From NCBI GenBank assembly GCA_025506515.1, contig CM046453.1, positions 5,533,910-5,597,909 of the forward strand: a stretch of DNA of 64,000 nucleotides, in the 5' to 3' direction. This DNA comes from Flaveria trinervia (Eukaryota > Streptophyta > Magnoliopsida > Asterales > Asteraceae). Every line of letters starts with the position of its first letter. The first letter of the stretch is position 1. Below the pieces are notes generated by a model that saw nothing but the letters and a program-made list of their open reading frames with translations, was not told where the DNA came from and searched no databases. Shown in pieces: positions 23,151 through 34,928 of this stretch. A program made the translations under genes and the position numbers.

Positions 23151-25545
23151 TCATGGTTTGGGAGTGTAGTTGTTCATCAACTGAGTCAACTCGGCATCAA
23201 ACCCCTCCTCTATCTCAAGCTGTTCCTTCCAATACCTGTTCTTCATTTCAGCTATCTTCTCTTCATACTTTTTCACCAATTTCTCCCTTTCTTCCTCAAA
23301 TTCTTTCATTTCTTCAAGCTTCAAATCCCTGAAGTATTATATAAAACTTATGATAATTAACAATCCGTTTACTTATGAATATTCTTGACGGGTAAAATAA
23401 AAAGAAAAAATAGCTTAAATAAAAATGGATCAAACAGGTCAAAAGTCACCTATAGCGTATTATTAATAATGAATAAAACCACCTAAATCTTTTCATCCAA
23501 AAACATAATTCACTTTTCCTAGGTCCAAAATCAGATCGGGAACAAGTGAAAACCAGCAGGATAAAGACATCCAATTTAACCCAGGTCACAATGGAAAATG
23601 TTGTACAGCTAAAAGATAGGCACCAAAATACAAATAATGGATGAAATATGTTCTATGCACAAGTCTACTTTGCTTACGAAAACATATTCAAACAATACAA
23701 CTGACATTTTTATAAAAAAGCGCAAGGTCATGTGCCCATACCTCTTCTGAGGATCCAGAGTCCTGTGTTGCTCCTGCTGCAGCTTATCAAAATGGCCTTC
23801 TTTTGCATTCCTGGCGTCTTGGATTACCTTCAGCTGATCTTTAAAGAATTGTTCTTGGTAATCCATCTGATACAAATCACACCATGAAACATTCAATTCA
23901 ATTTACAAGAAAAGCACAAAAAGGTAGCAAAATTTTTATAAAATTACCTCTTCCTTGTTCTGTTCATGATACTGCTTTGTCCTCTCCCTCACAATGCGGT
24001 TTTGTTCTTCAGTTTCCCTCAGTTTTTTAGAAACGAGTCCATATGATTCTTCGAGTGCTTTTGAATGCATCTTTTCTTTCACAACTTTGTTCTTGTACCA
24101 ATGCAACTGCTGGTTGTCCTCATTCATTTGCTTCAACTGGTTGACAACCTTTTCTTGGTAAGAAACCATCTCGAATTTCAACTTCGATTTCCCTAAATAA
24201 ACATAAAAAGCAAGTCAAATGCATTTCAAAGGATTGAAAACAAAAGGGAGGATGAACGACGCAGACCATGTGAATGCTGATTAAAGATATCTATATCTCT
24301 TTTGGTTGCCATGTAGCCATATAACTTCCGTTTGCCACCAGGATAAAACAGAATAGGGCGGCGTTCCCATGCATCTCGGTCTGTGCCTTCATCTTCAAAA
24401 TGCTTGCTCAGACGTTCAGCCTCTGTATATCCAACGGCTGAGGACTCGAATATGAGCACACTCATACCCCTGTGGCCTTTTGGGCCGTATGAATGTCGAG
24501 CCCTCGCTGCTTCATATGACCCAAAGTAGTCTAGAAGCTCCTGGTTTCCCATTCCAAGCCACTGAAAGTAGGGTATCATTTTAGTAAAATACAGTTATGA
24601 CATGAAACAAACATAAATTTAACGATAATAACGATATACCTTATCACTTTCATCCTGTTCAAGTTGTGTGTTCATGATGACAACCATTGGTGGCCAAACT
24701 ATCTCCTTGTCTTTGACAACTTCATTAAGTCCCTTCCATTGTCCATATGATTCGCCAGCGGGATTAACTGTAGCCCCCCTTCTTCGCAATTCTTCCTCCA
24801 AGATTTCAGCAAGATCCCTATGAATCTTTACTCTTTTTGACCCTTTTGTTTTAGCATGTGTCACCAGAGACAACAGACTCTTGTACCAGTCAATAGCACC
24901 AGGACCATTCTGGCAAGCAGGGCAATGCCACTGCCTCGTTGGTTCGTTGATTTGGTCAATGGTCAAAGTATCCAAAGTTCCAAAAAAGTCAACATACCAC
25001 CTGTTCTTCTTCCGTTCCTCGTGGCTTTTAGGGATCTCATCTGAATCATACTCATCACTCAGAAGCTCGTCATCAGATTCATCAATATCCTCGTTGTCAT
25101 TGTCATCTTCAACATGCTCTTCCACAACAGGTTGAGGAATTGGAACAGTATTTCCCGTCTGCCGAGGGTTGCCAGGCCTCGAGTTCCAGTTCCATCCACT
25201 CTGCAGAGGTGGTGGGATCACATTTGATGTAGCATTGTAGATGTTAGCACCACCTCTGCCACCTGGTTGCGTTGCCCAAGCATTACCCGGAGTCCTTACT
25301 GGTGCATTGCCCTGCGCACCTGCTCTCTGGGTGTCAGGTTGACCCCATGGGTTCGGTTTAGGAGTCTGAGGATCCAATTGTTTGGTAGCACCAACATTTC
25401 CAGGCCTATTCTTGTTCTTTTTGGAAATTACCTCCCAACCACCATCCTGGTTGGAATTCAGGTTCACATCTTGGACTCCTTGGTTCAACTGATCAACGTC
25501 AAAGTTAGAAACCCCGGCTACGTTTTTACCCTTGTTAGAACTCAT
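23151..25545 (-). CDS. SGS3: SGS3, suppressor of gene silencing 3, intact
   Basis: Five coding exons on the minus strand: 25,545-24,640, 24,561-24,267, 24,192-23,948, 23,866-23,742 and 23,328-23,151. Lengths 906, 295, 245, 125 and 178 give 583 codons including TGA; every border is GT/AG and phases agree. The N terminus (to about residue 200) is Gly/Asn/Pro-rich and disordered with an Asp/Glu-rich run. Then come the zf-XS finger (WHCPACQ, Cys near 208 and 211), the XS RNA-binding domain (MVVIMNT, WLGMGNQELLDYF, RHSYGPKGHRGMSVLIFE, YPGGKRKLYGYMATK, about 275-400) and C-terminal coiled coils. SGS3 binds RNA, works with RDR6 in cytoplasmic siRNA bodies, and is needed for trans-acting siRNAs, transgene silencing and antiviral defence. 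The start at MSSNKGKNV is chosen because the ATG directly follows a splice acceptor. The last coiled coil seems some 20 residues shorter than the Arabidopsis protein I remember (about 625 residues). Confidence 0.97.
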
Positions 25546-26768
25546 CTGCAAAAAGTTTCTCAAACTTATCATCATACGAGGAAGACACTGTTAAAGAAAA
25601 CAATCATGTTTATGTTTATAACAATCCTATCATTACTAGCAGATAATAATACACAGCACATGATAATGAATTCTAGCATATAGATTATAAACTGCCACTG
25701 AACGATTTAAAAATTACACACAACATAACAGAAAATCAACAGAAATAATCCAAGATGATTAGCCAAACATGGGTACAATTCATCAATAAGACAATGAGAA
25801 ATAACAATTTTATAGACACCAAGATTAACTATCAGATCATCGTCTTGAACGAGTTATAACCTTCACAAGGGTGTCTACAACATTTATTTGAGAATCAAAA
25901 ACCTTAATCAGGGTTTTGAACTAAAACATCCCCCAAAATGGATATGAACTTAATCAATCAAAAAGAAGAACCATCAAACAGATTATAACTAAAAAAACAA
26001 CACTAATCACCCTACAATTCATCAATTGGTAAGATGAGAAACAACAGTTTTACACATAGAAATCAGCATTACTAATTCCATATACTCATTCGACTATATA
26101 CACCAACATCAACCACAAAACCATGTAAGAAAGCACAATCGCAAACATTCAAAACCAAAATTAACACTCAAATCATCTTCATGAACAAGTTCTAATCTTA
26201 CTTACGCTTCATAAAACATTTATTTGAGAATCGAAAACCCTAATCAGGGTCTAGACCACAAGCATTTCCCAAAACGGATAAAAAATCGCTCGATCAAACC
26301 GAAAAAAGAAGAATCATCGTGTGAGTGTAAGAGTTTACAACGACTACAAGCAGAGATCAATCATAATTCATAAAAAACAGCAGCAGAAACACCATAACCC
26401 AAAAGCAATCAGCATTACTGTTTCCATACACCCGATAATCCGACTACACACCAAAACAACTAAAACAAAAGAATCACAAACACTCAAACCAAAACTACCA
26501 CTCGGATCATCGTCCCAAACGACTTACAATCCTCAACAGGGTTTTAGTTCACACAGATTCTATTTGCAATTAGAAAACCCTAATCAGGGTTTTGAACAGA
26601 AGCATTTCCCAAAACGGATAAAAATGGTTGGATCAAAAGGAAAAAAGAAGAATCATCGGGTGAGTATTGAAGTTTATGATGAATTGATGACTATAGTATA
26701 TAAGCAGAGAGATTGATGGTGAGAAATAAGTAGTGAAAAGGATATATTGTATGTTGGTGAGAACTCAC
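25546..26768 (-). promoter_or_regulatory. SGS3: SGS3 5'-leader intron
   Basis: The donor GTGAGT follows CTCCG at 26,769 and the acceptor TTTTTGCAG ends at 25,546, directly before the ATG. The 1.2-kb intron carries a degenerate three-fold repeat with telobox-like palindromes. The plus-strand ORFs in this span are not genes. Confidence 0.8.
25770..26655. repeat. Degenerate tandem repeat (about 340 bp, 3 copies) with telobox-like motif
   Basis: Three copies share, in order, GATCATCG(T/C)C, TTGAGAATC-AAAACC(C/T)TAATCAGGGT, CATTTCCCAAAA(C/T)GGATA and AAAGAAGAA(T/C)CATC. The motif AACCCTAATCAGGG falls near 25,900, 26,238 and 26,578. AAACCCTA is the plant telobox, often seen in leaders of highly expressed genes; here it sits in a palindrome, so it appears on both strands. 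The first copy is shorter. Confidence 0.75.
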
Positions 26769-26850
26769 CGGAGAAATTTTGAAATTGAAATTGAAATTGA
26801 AAAGCAGAGAGGTTGCAGCAGCGGTGAGAAAAAGAAGGGAATGGTGTGTG
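26769..26850 (-). promoter_or_regulatory. SGS3: SGS3 leader exon (approximate start)
   Basis: On the minus strand a C/T-rich leader (CCATTCCCTTCTTTTTCTC, then GCTGCTGCAACC and repeats of TTTCAA) ends at 26,769 before a consensus donor. The start is estimated from a TATA-like GTATAAAC at about 26,856-26,863, so it may be off by tens of bases. Confidence 0.6.
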
Positions 26851-27048
26851 GGTTTATACATAAACATAATACATAATATATAATACATAATACATAATAT
26901 TGTCGTTTAGTTATATGTGGGTCGCAGGTCGTCATAAAAACTTATCAGACAATGGGTGTTTTTTCAATGACCTTGACAATATAACATGGTTGTGTATTGT
27001 TGAATTGGCGATACGATCACCGGTACAACATAGTATCGCTAGCTTAGT
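26851..27048 (-). promoter_or_regulatory. Short SGS3 proximal promoter bounded by a Copia LTR
   Basis: Only about 200 bp separate the estimated leader from the Copia 3' LTR at 27,049. The part nearest the gene is AT-rich (repeated ATACATAAT, TATA-like). The rest is ordinary unique-looking sequence with no coding content. Confidence 0.5.
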
Positions 27049-27442
27049 TGTTGTAAAACCGATTCAAAGAAAGAACGAAATTGACAATGAATCCACTATC
27101 GAAATGATTAAAATGTTATTGAATACTGAGAACAATTGAGAACTAAGAAAAACTATCTAAAATGAATTGAATATCTTCTCCATTCTAAAACAGCAACCGA
27201 TCCTTATATACATGATCCTTATATACATGAATCAGGCTTAACAAACATAACAACCTATTTACACTTTACCCCCTTTATGTTAAGGAAACATATCTTCCGA
27301 AGGTAAATTTAACTTCCGAAGTTATGGAAATACTTCCGAAGCAAACACTCTTCTTCCGAAGAATAAACCAGCTTCTTCCGAAGCCAAAACCTGCTTCTTC
27401 CGAAGTATTCTTATTGATTCTATGATCAACTCTAACTTCTCA
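27049..27442 (-). repeat. Copia-1 3' LTR, nearest SGS3
   Basis: It matches 33,983-34,360. On its sense strand it contains TATATAAGGATC; here the segment GATCCTTATATACAT (plus strand) is doubled at 27,199-27,213 and 27,214-27,228, while the other LTR has it once. CTTCCGAAG occurs six times at 27,293-27,403. Confidence 0.93.
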
Positions 27443-27589
27443 CAATCTTCACCTTTAGAGTATGCATTATAGAACACCAATAATAACATCAACCAATACC
27501 AAGCTTTGTAACACAAAACTCAAATTTAGAACCTGGTACCACCTTTGTAAGAATATCTGCAAGATTTTCATCTGTTCCAACTTGCTTTA
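27443..27589 (-). pseudogene. Copia-1 RNase H C-terminal remnant
   Basis: The minus strand below the insertion reads VGTDENLADILTKVVPGSKFE, the usual Copia polyprotein end, followed by a stop and the purine-rich tract before the LTR. It joins the RNase H part at 30,079 once the solo LTR is ignored. Confidence 0.85.
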
Positions 27590-30073
27590 TGTAACATCTC
27601 GTAGTTTCTTGTTAACTATTAGTTAATGTCGTTTATTTTTGTATGGACTATTGTTGTCATTCATGGAACTTATGGTTTATTTATGTTTGATTCTTTGTTA
27701 GTTCTTTTAAAGGTTAATAACTTAAACTATTAAATTGAATATAATGATGTTACTAATAGTTTATAATAATAACAATAATGTTAATAATAACTAAAAATAA
27801 TAACAATAATAATAATATTTTTATTAATAATATCAATTTATAGGAGTTATTAACTTAAAATTTAATTTAAAACTTAAATTAAGAAAGTTAAGGGGGTTGA
27901 CTTGTCAAGTTAGTAAACTTTAAATGGAAGTTTACACATGAAATGAGAGAATTTTAAAATTGAGGGATCATTTGTGTAATTAATCGAAACTTCTATACCT
28001 TCTCTCTCTTCCTTCCCGTTTTTCCGGTCGGCCATCCGGCCACCACCGGCTACGGCTCCGGCGACCTCTAAACTCACCCTAAACCCCTCAATTTTAATAC
28101 CGAATGATCCTAAACGGTTCACCAACGCATTCCAAACTCAATTATGATCTTTAATTGGGATTAAACAACCGTTATGGACCCGAACATGTCGAGTAACGGT
28201 CGCGTACATCAAACGAGCCGTTCGAGCCTTAAACACCAATAATAACTCAATTAATTTAACACTAACGAACGGTTATCTACCTTTAATCGAATACAATCTT
28301 CAACTTCACCTGAAATAAACATAAACATCTCTTTTGATTACCTCTTTATCGCGAACCTGTAACTCGAGCAACGACTATCTTCTGAGCATTTTTGACTGCT
28401 ATTGATAGAGGGCTTTTCTTCATTAGAACTATTAGAAGCTTTCTGTAGAACGAATTCGAGTTTTATCGCCATTTACTATTTGATCAAGCCTAAGACGCAA
28501 GCCGTGACCGGTTCTTCTCTGTTCATCGTCAGTTCAGCTTTTAATCGGGTAATTGAACACATGGGTATGCTCGAAATACAGTGGGGATGCAAAGCCCCAT
28601 GATTAACTCGAGCGTTAACATCGAATCGATCTTCAATTTTGGTTTTGAACAAACTAGGGTTCTTGAGTTTTGGGGGAAACCTACTAGGTTGTGTTTAAAA
28701 GAATTCCAAACCAAGATAAACCGCGGCCACGGCCTTGGTTCACTGGTTCCCCACTCGCTTGCTAACCTAGAGGTCCCGGGTTCGAACCCGGGCACCCTCA
28801 ATATTTTTTTAGGCTTTTTCAGCCTTTAAAAAAATATTGAAAATCTTCTGAAAATTATAAAAAGTAGTTTTGTAAACTTTATAAAATTTTAAAGTTATTC
28901 TACCATTTTCTACAATTACCTTAATAATTTTCTTATAAAATAAAATTTTAACAAATATTTTTCTAGTTTAATTATGTAAAAATAAACTCTATATAATATT
29001 TTTCTTTGAAATCATTTAATGATTATTTGGACACTAAACATTTTATAGATCAATCATGACTACTATAGAAAATTATATATTATAAGTTAAATTTTACAAA
29101 ATTGTTATAAAGGCTTTTATCTCTTTAAAATTCTTTACATGATATTTTCTTGAACTAAAACAATTATATATGATCTCTCTAATCAAAGCCATCTAATTAA
29201 AATCCTCAAATACCAAATTGCAATCCTAGTCTCGTTTAAACCATTAATTATATTATTAAATTGTAACCTTGTAAATATATATTTGTTTTAGGTGCATTGT
29301 GAAAGTCTACGTCGAAACGTCGTTTATTATTATTCATTTAATCAACAAATATATATTATTTGATCAGGTGAGTATTCTATACCCCTTTTTTCCTATTTTC
29401 ACACTTTGGGGTGAAACATGTTAACTTATACTATTGCACTTGTAAACTTATTTGAGACTTGTAAACCTATGGCAATTCATCTTGTAAAGTTGTGGTTAGT
29501 TGAACTTTCATGGTTACCATGTTATGGCGTTATATGTACAATCATTAACTATTGCTAGCCCAACGAAGTCATAGATCTATGGGCAAGACAAGCCTGCTTT
29601 GGTTGATCCAAGTACACTTAGCTGATCGTATAATCTTGTGAACGTTTGAGATTTGTAAAACTTTGTCGAGGTTTGATTGTTGTATTGTTCATAACATCCC
29701 TAATCACTTTATTCACTAACTTATGACTTGGATTGCCATCTTTTATATATAATCTATGTATTTAAAACTATGGAATGCTCACCAACATTATTGTTGACCC
29801 TTTTATTTTTAACATGTTTCAGGAAACGCCCAAGTTTGATATTACTCTTTGAAGCTTGCACATCTAGGAATGGACCTAGTTAAATGATTGAAAAATTTAA
29901 CAACTTGTTATCTTTTATGTTATGGTTTTATTTTCGTTGGGTTTTATGATTGTATTGATACAATTGAATTTTATGATTAAATTTATATTTGGCTTATTAA
30001 TAGCGTTATGTGGCTGTGAACGATCTTAACTCTCACTCCTCAACGTTTCCGCCGTCAAGGTTGGGGTGTGACA
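27590..30073 (+). mobile_element. Solo LTR of a long-LTR Gypsy (Tekay-like) element, inside Copia-1
   Basis: It begins TGTAACATCTCG and ends GGTTGGGGTGTGACA, with an exact 5-bp target duplication CTTTA (27,585-27,589 and 30,074-30,078). No internal domain is present. The same terminal pattern sits next to a Gypsy 3' internal end and polypurine tract at 51,993-52,005, which identifies it as an LTR. It contains an AAT microsatellite (27,762-27,835), a C/T-rich leader-like patch and a tRNA-like module. The ORFs in it carry no domain. Confidence 0.92.
28731..28811 (+). repeat. tRNA-like Pol III module inside the LTR
   Basis: TTGGTTCACTGG resembles an A box, and about 45 bases on GGTTCGAACCC is a perfect B box inside a CCCGGG stem. 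A T7 run follows, as a Pol III terminator would. The same module occurs at like depth in the LTRs at 52,005 and 56,833. It is not a functional tRNA. Confidence 0.65.
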
Positions 30074-32963
30074 CTTTACCTGAACTTCTTTATTACTAAT
30101 CACTTCATGAATAAAATGCAATCTAACATGAATATGTTTTGTCCTTTCATGAAAGACACTGTTCTTAGCAAGTTGTACAACACCTTGATTGTCACAAAAT
30201 ACCACTGTATCAGACAATCTCATTCCTAACTCAGTAACCAACCTTTGTAACCACAATGACTCTTTTATAGCTTCAGTTAGAGCCATATACTCTGCTTCGG
30301 TAGTAGACAATGCAACCACATGCTGTAACTGTGCCTTCCAGCTTACCACATTGCCAATCACTCTGAACACATACCCTGTGATGGATCTTCCCTTGTCAAG
30401 GTCTTTCGCAAAATCAGAATCAACATACCCATCAATTCTATCTCGACCTTCACCTTCCTTCAGACCAAACAACAATCCCCAATCTTTAGTAAGCTTAAGA
30501 TATCTAACAATCCATTTAACATCATCCCAATGAACTCTTCCAGGTGATGAAATAAACCTACTAACCAGGCTCACAGCATAAGCCAAATCAAGCCTAGTGC
30601 ACACCATTAGATACATAAGATTTCCCACTACATTAGCATATGGCACCTTCTCCATATATGACAACTCATCTTTAGTACAAGGACTATCTTCCATGGACAA
30701 CTTGAAATGAGCCCCAATAGGAGTTTTAACACCTTACACTCATGCATACCATAAAGCTTCAAAACTTTATTTGCATAAGAAGTTTGTGACAACTTCAGCT
30801 GCCTAGAACTCCTATCTCTGGTAATCTCTATTCCCAAAATCTTCCGAGCATTACCAAGTTCCTTCATTTCAAACTCCATCATGAGTAACTTCTTTGTAGC
30901 TTCAATCTCATCTTGTACCTTACATGCAACTAGCATATCATCTACATACAACAACAAATACAAATAATCCCCACTAGAACATCTCCTATGATAAACACAA
31001 CTATCATAGTCACTTCTAGTAAAACCATGAGTCACTACAAACTCATCAAACCGCTTGTACCACTGTCTTGGTGACTGCTTCAGACCATACAGTGACCTTT
31101 TTAACAAACACACTTTATCCTCCTTGCCTTTAACCTCAAAACCCATAGGTTGCTTCATACAAATCTTTTCATCCAAGAACCCATGTAAAAATGTTGTCTT
31201 AACATCTAGTTGTTCCAACTCTAAATCAAGAGCAGCTGTAATAGACAGAATTATACGAATAGAAGTATGCTTTACTACTGGTGAAAAGATCTCATTATAG
31301 TCAATACCTTCCCTTTGAGTAAATCCTTTAGCTACTAGCCGAGCTTTGAATCTAGGACCCTCTGCACCAGAAACACCATCCTTGACTTTATACAGCCACT
31401 TACAAGCTACCAGCTTTTGTTCTATTGGCTTATCAACCAATTCCCATGTTTCATTTTTCTCCACGGAATTCATCTCCTCAACCATAGCATCATGCCACCT
31501 TTCACTTTCATTTGATGACATAGCCTCATCAAAACTCAAAGGTTCATAGATACTCTCCTCCTCAGCAGCTGTGAAGGCAACAGCTGACACATCATGACCC
31601 TGCTTGTATCTGAGAGGGGCTACAACCTTTCTTCTAGGTCTATCTTTAGCAATACTATGAGTAGTATGGGACTCAGGAGTCACTTCACATTCAATCCCAC
31701 TGCTTGACCCAACAGTCTTGTCTAAATCATCCTCATACTCCACCTCAATCTTAACTTTCTCCGAAGACTGAGAACAGATGTTAACACCTACCACATCCTT
31801 ATACACCATGCCTTCTTGGAACTCTACATCCCTGCTTACTATTACCCGAGGTCCTTCTCCTTCCAACCTCCATATTCGATACCCCTTGACACCCTCAGGG
31901 TACCCTAAAAGAACACCCTTTTGAGCCCTTGCATCAAGTTTATCCTGACTAACATGAAAGTAGACCACTGACCCAATCACCCTCAAATGGCTACAATCAG
32001 GTTTAACACCTGTCCACATCTCCATAGGAGTCTTCATATTCAAAGCTCTAGATGGAGATCCGTTAATCAGATAAGCTGCAGATGTAACCAATTCACCCCA
32101 AAAGCCTTTTGGAAACCCAGCATTAATCCTCATGCATCCTAGCCTCTCCAACAAGGTTCTATTCATCCTCTCAGCCAACCTATTTTGTTGAGGAGTACCG
32201 GGTACAGTAAGATGTCTGGCTATCCCCTGAGTTCTACAAAACTCATTGAACTCATTATTACAGAATTCAAGCCCATTATCAGTCCTCAATTTCTTGACCT
32301 TCCTCTCACATTGAGTTTCTACTAGAGTTTTCCACTCTACAAACTTCTTAAAAGCTTCATTCTTATGCTTAAGAACATACACCCAAACTCTTCGTGAGTA
32401 ATCATCTATGATAGACAAGAAATAACTAGCTCCACCTATAGTACTAGTTCTGGCAGGTCCCCACAAGTCAAAATGAACATAGTCTAACACATTAGTAGAA
32501 ATGTGTTTACCAGTCTTGAATTGAACCCTCTTACTTTTACCCAAAACACGTCTCACAGAACCCTACATCATTCACCTTGAACTCACCAATGATGCCTTGT
32601 TTTCGTAATTCAATGAGACCCTGTTCACTAAGATGACCAAATCTCTTATGCCACACCAAAGAACTATCATTCTTAGTAAGTGCCACACATGCACTTCCAT
32701 ACACTACAGATCCCTCTAATCTGTATGTATTATTACTTCTCCTAGTACCAGTTAACAATACTAAGGAACCCTTAACAATTCTAGCCTTACCATCCTTTTA
32801 ACCCAACATAATAGCCTGACTTCTCAAAAGTCCCTAGTGATAACAAACTTCTTTTCAAACTAGGAATATACCTGATGTCACTAATATCAACCTCAGTGCC
32901 ATTATGTAACTTAAAAGTGATAGTACCTGACCCTAGAATTCTACAAGGCCGATCATCCCCAAG
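30074..32963 (-). pseudogene. Copia-1 integrase, reverse transcriptase and RNase H
   Basis: From 32,963 downward: protease end, GAG-pre-integrase (LVWHKRFGHLSEQGL), integrase (FDLWGPA, RTDNGLEF, TPQQNRLAERMNRTL), reverse transcriptase (KWLYKVK, RLVAKGFTQREGIDY, LLYVDDMLVA) and RNase H (GYVDSDFAKDLDKGRSITGY, STTEAEYMAL). A one-base loss near 32,550 breaks CETC-VLGKSKR between two frames, and another shift lies near 30,690. The domain order IN before RT is Copia's. The frame is cut at 30,074 by the solo LTR; its last part resumes at 27,584. Confidence 0.92.
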
Positions 32964-33929
32964 CTATACTTCACCAAGATCTTCCATCTTCAACTCTTTA
33001 AAGAACTCTTTGACCGGAGTCATATGAAAAGAACACCCTGAGTCAAGTATCCATTCACTCATGTCTTCATCATAAGACACATTCAGGACATCAGAGCTAT
33101 CATAGCCATCCAACGATCCTTCTGATACATGGCTATTTTGCCCTTTTCCTGAACTTGACTCAGCTCCCTTCTTCCTCCTCTCCGGACAGTCTTTCTTGAG
33201 ATGTTTTTTAGAATTGCACACATAGCACCTTCGTTTGGTTCTTGATCTTGATCTAACTTGGCTCTTTCCTTTAGACGACCTTTGTTCTGATCTCCCACGC
33301 ACAACCAGGCCATCACTTGAATCTTCTTGCACATCACTCCTTTTCTTCAATTCTTTGGAACTCATGGCTGCAAGAACTTCATCCATTGATAACGTCTCTC
33401 GACCATACATCAATGTATCAACAAAATGTTCATATGACTTTGGCAACGAAGTCAAGAAAATGATAGCTTGGTCTTCATCTCCCAATTTCGTGTCAATGTT
33501 TTCAAGATCCAAGATAAGTTTGTTAAACTCATCTATGTGATCCTCCAAAGTCTTGTTTGCCACCATGTGAAACGTATACAAACGTTTCTTTAGGTACAGT
33601 CGATTTGCCAACGACTTCGTCATGTACAAGCTTTCAAGTTTCGTCCAGATTCAGGCAGCCGAGTCTTCCTTCGACACTTCTCGAAGAACCCGATCTCCCA
33701 AGGACAAAATTATTGCATTGTGTGCCTTCTCCATGATCTCACGCTTCTTTTTCTCTGTCAAATCCGCCAGCAACTTTGCCTGCCCTGCAAGCGCTCCCAC
33801 CAATCCCTGGTGTACAAGCAGCGCTCGCATCATGACACACCATAACCCGAAATCATTTTTCCCATTGAACTTTTCAAGATCGAACTTCGTGGACACCATC
33901 TTTGATTCTTCAATTTCCCTTCTGATCAC
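32964..33929 (-). pseudogene. Copia-1 gag and protease
   Basis: The gag start reads KFDLEKFNGKNDFGLW, with LTSLPKSYEHF in the middle and a CCHC knuckle (CYVCNSKKHLKKDC). The protease begins WILDSGCSFHMTP, so the catalytic Asp is present. TGA at 33,651-33,653 replaces a Trp codon. TAG ends the segment where the frame should continue (GEV, then LGDDR). Confidence 0.9.
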
Positions 33930-33982
33930 AGCCGTGATCTTCTTCTTTCTTCAATTGAGCCGAACTTGGCTCTGATACCAAT

Positions 33983-34360
33983 TGTTGTAAAACCAATTCA
34001 AAGAAAGAACAAAATTAACAATGAATCCACTATCGAAATGATTCAAATGTTATTGAATACCGAGAACAATTGAGAACTGAGAAAAACTATCTAAAATGAA
34101 TTGAATATCTTCTCCATTCTAAAACAGCAACTGATCCTTATATACATGAATCAGGCTTAACAAACATAACAACCTATTTACGCTTTACCCCCTTTATGTT
34201 AAGGAAACATATCTTCCGAAGGTAAACTTAACTTCCGAAGTTATGGAAATACTTCCGAAGCAAACACTCTTCTTCCGAAGAATAAAACAGCTTCTTCCGA
34301 AGCCAAAACTTGCTTCTTCCAAGTATTCTTATTGATTCTATGATCAACTCTAACTTCTCA
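33983..34360 (-). repeat. Copia-1 5' LTR
   Basis: 378 bp, TG...CA on both strands, a single TATATAAG segment, five CTTCCGAAG copies and a sixth decayed to CTTCCAAG. Confidence 0.93.
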
Positions 34361-34376
34361 TAGTTGTGTCGTCATC

Positions 34377-34548
34377 CAGTGGCAGAGCTTGAACAATTTC
34401 GTACGGGGAGCGAGGGCGAAATTAATTTTTTTTAGGGGGGGGGGGCGAACTTGATTTTTATATAAAAAATTACACTACCAAGCCAAAAATTTACATTTTC
34501 GGGCTAAAATTAACACTACGGACGAAAAAATAGGATGCTCCGCCCCTG
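34377..34548. mobile_element. Small hAT MITE
   Basis: 172 bp, starting CAGTGGCAGAGC and ending GCTCCGCCCCTG, inverted repeats of the CAGTGGCGGAGC type common in plant hAT elements. The flanking 8 bp (TCGTCATC / ACGACATT) agree at five positions, a decayed duplication. Contains a G10 run. Confidence 0.82.
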
Positions 34549-34804
34549 ACGACATTTGATCGGTGAAAAAATTGACAAAATTAAAAAGTTAATGATTACA
34601 TGTTTTTTTTTTAAAACTTAAACTATATAGGATACAATGAGCAATACGTACCTAGATAATTCATAAAATGGCATCGGTCAAGACTTGAATCCAAAACTAT
34701 TTTATCAGGATGAAAGCATCATTTTAACTCCTACCTATTTATCATTATACTTGTCATATGTGTAAGATTGTCTCGTGTCATTGATGTGTAGGTAGTCTCG
34801 GTAT

Positions 34805-34916
34805 CTAGTGGTTAAGGGGGAGGTGGGAGACTTTTGTCTCTTTTGAAGGTCTAAGATTCAAACTTTGACGTAGGTGAATTTTACTAATTTGATGATACTA
34901 ACCGTTCAAAAAAAGA
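34805..34916 (+). mobile_element. tRNA-derived SINE
   Basis: A 112-bp body with a head CTAGTGGTTAAGG (A-box-like) and GATTCAAACTTTGAC (B-box-like) ends ACCGTTC plus an A-run. It is flanked by an exact 12-bp duplication, TAGTCTCGGTAT, at 34,793-34,804 and 34,917-34,928. Confidence 0.88.
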
Positions 34917-34928
34917 TAGTCTCGGTAT

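Larger units (their letters stand above)
27049..34360 (-). mobile_element. Copia-1: Tork/Tnt1-like LTR retrotransposon, complete ends, interrupted
   Basis: Two LTRs (27,049-27,442 and 33,983-34,360; TG...CA) enclose a minus-strand gag-pol. Inside the right LTR, at 33,969-33,980, the minus strand reads TGGTATCAGAGC, the primer site for initiator-Met tRNA. A purine-rich tract precedes the left LTR. Flanks are TTAGT and TAGTT, so the target duplication is imperfect or offset. A 2,484-bp solo Gypsy LTR is inserted at 27,590-30,073. Without it the element is about 4.8 kb, normal for Copia. The LTRs are similar with perhaps a dozen differences by eye, so insertion is fairly recent. All frames are broken. 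Confidence 0.93.

Noticed and set aside
23950..25575. SGS3 start at the upstream in-frame ATG (25,575)
   Set aside because: The ten extra codons lie in the leader intron, before a consensus TTTTTGCAG acceptor; the family start is MSS-like at 25,545.
26321..26716. Plus-strand ORF of 131 residues upstream of SGS3
   Set aside because: It lies in the SGS3 leader intron, spans repeat copies and has no domain.
28731..28799. A real tRNA gene
   Set aside because: Perfect B box but no convincing cloverleaf or anticodon arm, and the copy lies inside a solo LTR with two sister copies.
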